This document shows, piece by piece, positions 60,953-64,000 of a DNA stretch of 64,000 nt. The position numbers were made by a program, and so were the translations under genes. Every line of letters begins with the position of its first letter. Position 1 is the stretch's first letter. The DNA lies in contig CAZWBQ010000001.1 of NCBI GenBank assembly GCA_964632545.1, positions 62,001-126,000 on the forward strand, read 5' to 3'. Below the pieces are notes generated by a model. It was not told where the DNA came from, made no database searches, and worked only from the letters and a program-made list of their open reading frames with translations. The DNA is from UBA7398 sp964632545. Lineage in GTDB: Bacteria > Actinomycetota > Actinomycetes > Nanopelagicales > Nanopelagicaceae.

Positions 60953-63025
60953 TTAACTATTCTTTACGCTTTTTAGCGCACGATGTGCTGCATCCACGAC
61001 CGCTGCAGTAGTAAACCCAAACTCTTTAAAGAGCGTTCCAGCAGAAGCAGATGCGCCAAAGTGATCAAGTGAAACACTTTCACCGCAATCACCAATTAAT
61101 TCGCGCCAACCAAGTGCAATGCCGGCTTCGATGCTAACTCGGGCTCGTACTTTTGGCGGTAGTACTAAATCTCGATAACTGCTTGGTTGTTCTGCGAACC
61201 ATTCCAAGGAAGGTGCGCTAACAACTCGAGTTGCTATGCCTTGTTGGGTCAGAGATTTTTGACTTTCTAGCGCTAACGCAACTTCGGAACCGGTAGCGAT
61301 CAAAATTACATCGGGTGTGTTTTCGCAGTCACTTAATACATATGCGCCTTTACCTACTCCTGAGGCTGGCGCTAACTTTGATCTATCAAATACTGGGAGA
61401 TTCTGGCGTGATAACAAAATGCCGGTAGGTTTTTTTCGAATTATGATTTCTTTCCAAGCATGTACAACTTCATTTGCATCCGCTGGACGTACCACAGTTA
61501 AACCAGGAATAGCGCGTAGTGATGCAATATGTTCAACAGGTTGATGAGTTGGACCATCCTCACCTAAGCCAATTGAATCATGACTCCATACATATGTGAC
61601 TGGCAATTTCATTAACGCGGAGAGTCGGACCGCACCCCGCATGTAATCACTAAACACCAAGAATGTGCCACCAAATGTTTTTGTTAAACCGTGAAGCGCG
61701 ATGCCATTCATTATTGCACCCATAGCGTGCTCACGAATTCCGTAATGGATTACGCGACCGTAGGGATTTGCGTTCTTAAATCCGCTAGATAGTGGCAAGA
61801 ACGATCCGCCACCTTCAATAGTTGTGTTGTTACTTTCAGCAAGGTCTGCTGATCCACCCCAAAATTCTGGAAATGTATTTGCCAGTATTTGAATTGTGTC
61901 TCCCGAAGCTTTCCTAGTTGCAATTTCTTTATCGGAGGAGAAGTTTGGCAATGAACTTTCCCAGCTTTCAGGTAGTTCTTTCAATTGTAATCGTTGTAAA
62001 AGTGCGGCACGATCTTTATTGTTTTTCCGCCAAAGATCAAAATCTTTTTGCCATTCTCCGCTTAATTCAGCGCCACGGGTTTTAACGGAACGAACATGTT
62101 TCTCAACATCATCAGGAAAGTAAAAATTAATTTCAGGGTCTAACCCAAGTACTTTTTTTGTAGCCGCAACTTCTTCTGCACCTAGAGCGGAACCGTGAGA
62201 TTTAGCAGTATTTTTTAAAGTAGGAGCTGGCCAAGCGATAACAGTCTGTAATCGGATTAACGTTGGTTTATTTTTTTCTATGATTGCGTTTTCCATTGCT
62301 ATTTCTAAGGCATCTCGATCTACATCACCATCGCTCTTTGCGGCAACTTCAATAACGTTCCATCCGTATGACTTATAACGCATAGCGACATCTTCATTAA
62401 AAGCTAAATGCGTGTCGCCTTCAATTGAAATACGGTTGTCATCATAAATAACTTTGAGATTTCCAAGTTGTTGAACACCTGCAAGTGATGAGGCTTCTGC
62501 ACTAACACCTTCTTCGAAATCGCCATCCGAACAGATAACCCAAATGTTGTGATCAAATGGACTATCGCCGTTATTATCTGGATCAAACAAGCCACGTTCA
62601 TAGCGTGCTGCCATTGCCATTCCAACGCCATTTGCTACACCTTGGCCAAGTGGACCAGTTGTTGTTTCAACGCCGGCAGTGTGACCGTATTCGGGATGAC
62701 CAGGCGTTAACGAACCCCATGTTCGAAAATTTTTCAGATCCTCCAGTTCTACACCGTACCCGCTAAATAATAATTGGATGTAGAGAGTCAACGATGAATG
62801 CCCGCATGAAAGGATGAATCGATCTCGGCCTAACCAATTTGGATTACTTGGATCGTGTTTTAAAAACCGTTGGAAAAGCGTGTATGCAACTGGCGCTAGC
62901 GTCATCGCCGTTCCAGGATGGCCATTTCCTACTTTTTGAACCGCGTCCATGGCCAACGCTCGTGCCACTTTTACTGCTTTATCATCTAAATGTGACCAAG
63001 GTGCCTTTGTATTTTTTGCGGTCAT
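60953..63025 (-). CDS. tkt: transketolase
   Basis: Thiamine diphosphate enzyme that transfers two-carbon units in the pentose phosphate pathway. The frame extends back to 63073, but the ATG at 63025 overlaps the ctaA stop (ATGA), has GGAAAGGTG upstream, and gives a normal N-terminus (MTAKNTKAPWS) and 690 residues. Seen are VGNGHPGTAM, the TPP motif region SDGDFEEGVSAEA, and the pyrimidine-domain motif SDYMRGAVRLSALM. Part of ctaA-tkt-tal-pgi. Confidence 0.97.
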   Translation of the reverse strand: MTAKNTKAPWSHLDDKAVKVARALAMDAVQKVGNGHPGTAMTLAPVAYTLFQRFLKHDPSNPNWLGRDRFILSCGHSSLTLYIQLLFSGYGVELEDLKNFRTWGSLTPGHPEYGHTAGVETTTGPLGQGVANGVGMAMAARYERGLFDPDNNGDSPFDHNIWVICSDGDFEEGVSAEASSLAGVQQLGNLKVIYDDNRISIEGDTHLAFNEDVAMRYKSYGWNVIEVAAKSDGDVDRDALEIAMENAIIEKNKPTLIRLQTVIAWPAPTLKNTAKSHGSALGAEEVAATKKVLGLDPEINFYFPDDVEKHVRSVKTRGAELSGEWQKDFDLWRKNNKDRAALLQRLQLKELPESWESSLPNFSSDKEIATRKASGDTIQILANTFPEFWGGSADLAESNNTTIEGGGSFLPLSSGFKNANPYGRVIHYGIREHAMGAIMNGIALHGLTKTFGGTFLVFSDYMRGAVRLSALMKLPVTYVWSHDSIGLGEDGPTHQPVEHIASLRAIPGLTVVRPADANEVVHAWKEIIIRKKPTGILLSRQNLPVFDRSKLAPASGVGKGAYVLSDCENTPDVILIATGSEVALALESQKSLTQQGIATRVVSAPSLEWFAEQPSSYRDLVLPPKVRARVSIEAGIALGWRELIGDCGESVSLDHFGASASAGTLFKEFGFTTAAVVDAAHRALKSVKNS

Positions 63026-63894
63026 CGAGTGAACACCTTTCCCGTGATGGCGAGATTCCAAGCTGAGATCCAAACTAACGTTGCTCCCATTAGATGAAAG
63101 CCCACTAAGAGAATAGGTACGCCAGTAAAATATTGAACAAAACCAATTCCGCCTTGTGCGAGCGAAATAAGTAGAAGTAAGAAAACTTTACGGCCAAAAT
63201 TTCGCTGCACACTAGTCTCCTCATACATTCTCACAGTGAAGAAAAGTGCAATCGTTAAAAGCATAAAAACAATGACAACATCAGCGTGTATCCGTGTTAT
63301 TAACCTTGGATCGAAGTTAAACCTTTTGGCTTGCGCATCGCCAGCGTGCGGTCCATTTCCGGTAACTACAGTGCCAAGTACAACTACTAAGATACTCATC
63401 AGCACAACGGATTGCGCCAATTTTTTTGAAACTGGGCGTAATTCAATTTTCAAATCCTTACCAACCGCCCGTTGTCGTAACGAAAGTGCACCACCGATTA
63501 GCACAATCGAAAGTAAAAAGTGTCCAGCAACTGGAATTGGATTCAGATGGGTAAGAACGGTTATGCCACCAAGAATCCCTTGACCAAAAATTCCAGCTAA
63601 TTGACCTAGCGCTAACCAACGTAACTCTTTAGCGCGTTTTCTAACCACAATTACGATCACTGCGACTGCGGCTAAGAGCAGCGCAAAAGTTAGTAATCGA
63701 TTTCCAAATTCAATCCAAGAGTGAAATTTGCCTTCAATTTGACCGGTTACCGGGGTAAATGAGCCGGGCGTACATTCCGGCCAAGTGGGACAGCCAAGGC
63801 CAGACCCGGTTAATCGAACTGCGCCGCCAGTAACAACAATGGCAGCTTGTAAGAAAACCAGAAGCGAAAATAGGAATCGTTCAATTCTGGACAT
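63022..63894 (-). CDS. ctaA: heme A synthase CtaA (COX15 family)
   Basis: Oxidises heme O to heme A for the aa3-type cytochrome oxidase. The 290 residues have about eight hydrophobic helices. GGAVRLTGSGLGCPTWPEC at 23-41 is the family's first extracellular loop, with its cysteine pair, and conserved EFGNR, AGHF, RIHAD and FHLMG segments hold the heme-binding histidines. It starts at ATG with a TAAGGT hexamer 6 nt upstream. The divergent neighbour at the window edge is probably ctaB. Confidence 0.94.
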   Translation of the reverse strand: MSRIERFLFSLLVFLQAAIVVTGGAVRLTGSGLGCPTWPECTPGSFTPVTGQIEGKFHSWIEFGNRLLTFALLLAAVAVIVIVVRKRAKELRWLALGQLAGIFGQGILGGITVLTHLNPIPVAGHFLLSIVLIGGALSLRQRAVGKDLKIELRPVSKKLAQSVVLMSILVVVLGTVVTGNGPHAGDAQAKRFNFDPRLITRIHADVVIVFMLLTIALFFTVRMYEETSVQRNFGRKVFLLLLISLAQGGIGFVQYFTGVPILLVGFHLMGATLVWISAWNLAITGKVFTR

Positions 63895-63900
63895 ACCCGA

Positions 63901-63906
63901 ACCTTA
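63901..63906 (-). promoter_or_regulatory. candidate -10 element for leaderless ctaA
   Basis: Read on the minus strand this is TAAGGT, six bases before the ctaA ATG. It would drive the ctaA-tkt-tal-pgi run. No ribosome binding site lies before ctaA. Confidence 0.35.
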
Positions 63907-63975
63907 TTGCCGACACGAGCCAGTTGAGCTGAGGCTGGATTGGCGGTTTAAGGCGAATTACGCAACACTACTGTT

Positions 63976-64000
63976 GTGAAAAAGACTAGCGCTCATACCT
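63976..64000 (+). CDS. ctaB: possible start of ctaB, cut by the window edge
   Basis: A GTG at 63976 opens a frame reading MKKTSAHT to the end of the window. ctaB (protoheme IX farnesyltransferase) is commonly divergent from ctaA in Actinobacteria, which is the only reason for the name. AACACT at 63964-63969 has leaderless -10 spacing but is a weak match. Confidence 0.3.

Noticed and set aside
1..64000. Mobile elements, prophage, CRISPR, defence systems
   Set aside because: I found no transposase, integrase, phage or Cas-like protein, no direct-repeat array and no terminal inverted repeats. The gene content is housekeeping throughout.

Overview
The window is an AT-rich, extremely compact chromosomal segment of an actinobacterium. 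Actinobacterial markers are rbpA, whiA, sepF, a PdtaR-type ANTAR response regulator, a PriA-like hisA, and the classic gene orders murG-murC-ftsQ-ftsZ-pgeF-yggS-sepF-yggT, uvrA/uvrC-rapZ-yvcK-whiA-gap-pgk-tpi-secG and ctaA-tkt-tal. Base composition well below the usual actinobacterial GC, overlapping start/stop codons and tiny spacers point to a streamlined planktonic lineage such as freshwater acI (Nanopelagicales). That placement is inference, not a database match. I see no insertion sequences, prophage, CRISPR array or rRNA. No gap without a gene exceeds 300 bases; the longest are 40982-41156, 32700-32855, 9860-10009, 3272-3405 and 56725-56853.

Layout: (1) 1-6719, division and cell wall cluster: end of ftsW, murG, murC, ftsQ, ftsZ, pgeF, yggS, sepF, yggT. 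(2) 6716-12253: ileS on the minus strand, then a Lys/Ala-tailed DksA/TraR protein, lspA (apparent CTG start) and an rluD-like gene. (3) dnaE. (4) 15856-21379: hisD-C-B-H-A-F-I. (5) 21382-24397: a small membrane protein resembling the trp-operon-associated family, a MauE/DoxX-like membrane protein, a DsbA-like thioredoxin, lgt and a VIT-type transporter. (6) gltB-gltD, pyk. (7) an unusual tRNA with anticodon CAA abutting pdtaR. (8) 32856-37925: livJ-H-M-G-F branched-chain amino acid transporter. (9) paaI-like thioesterase and polA, divergent. (10) rpsA with a strong terminator, then coaE-uvrB-uvrA-uvrC-rapZ-yvcK-whiA. (11) gap-pgk-tpiA-secG-rbpA and a DEAD-box helicase. (12) minus-strand ctaA-tkt-tal-pgi, with a possible divergent ctaB start at the right edge.

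How the genes work together: the first block makes and places the division septum; lgt and lspA are two steps of lipoprotein maturation; gltBD assimilates ammonium; livJHMGF imports amino acids; gap/pgk/tpi/pyk/pgi and tkt/tal are glycolysis and the non-oxidative pentose phosphate branch; uvrABC is complete nucleotide excision repair.

The most unusual signals are: the short-variable-loop tRNA(CAA) whose 3' end lies one base from the pdtaR start codon; a recurring TANNNT hexamer 6-8 nt before start codons without ribosome binding sites (sepF, hisD, hisI, VIT, pyk, polA, paaI, coaE, ctaA), indicating widespread leaderless mRNAs; the CTG start of lspA; a trp-associated membrane protein without trp genes; and a solute-binding protein without a lipobox.
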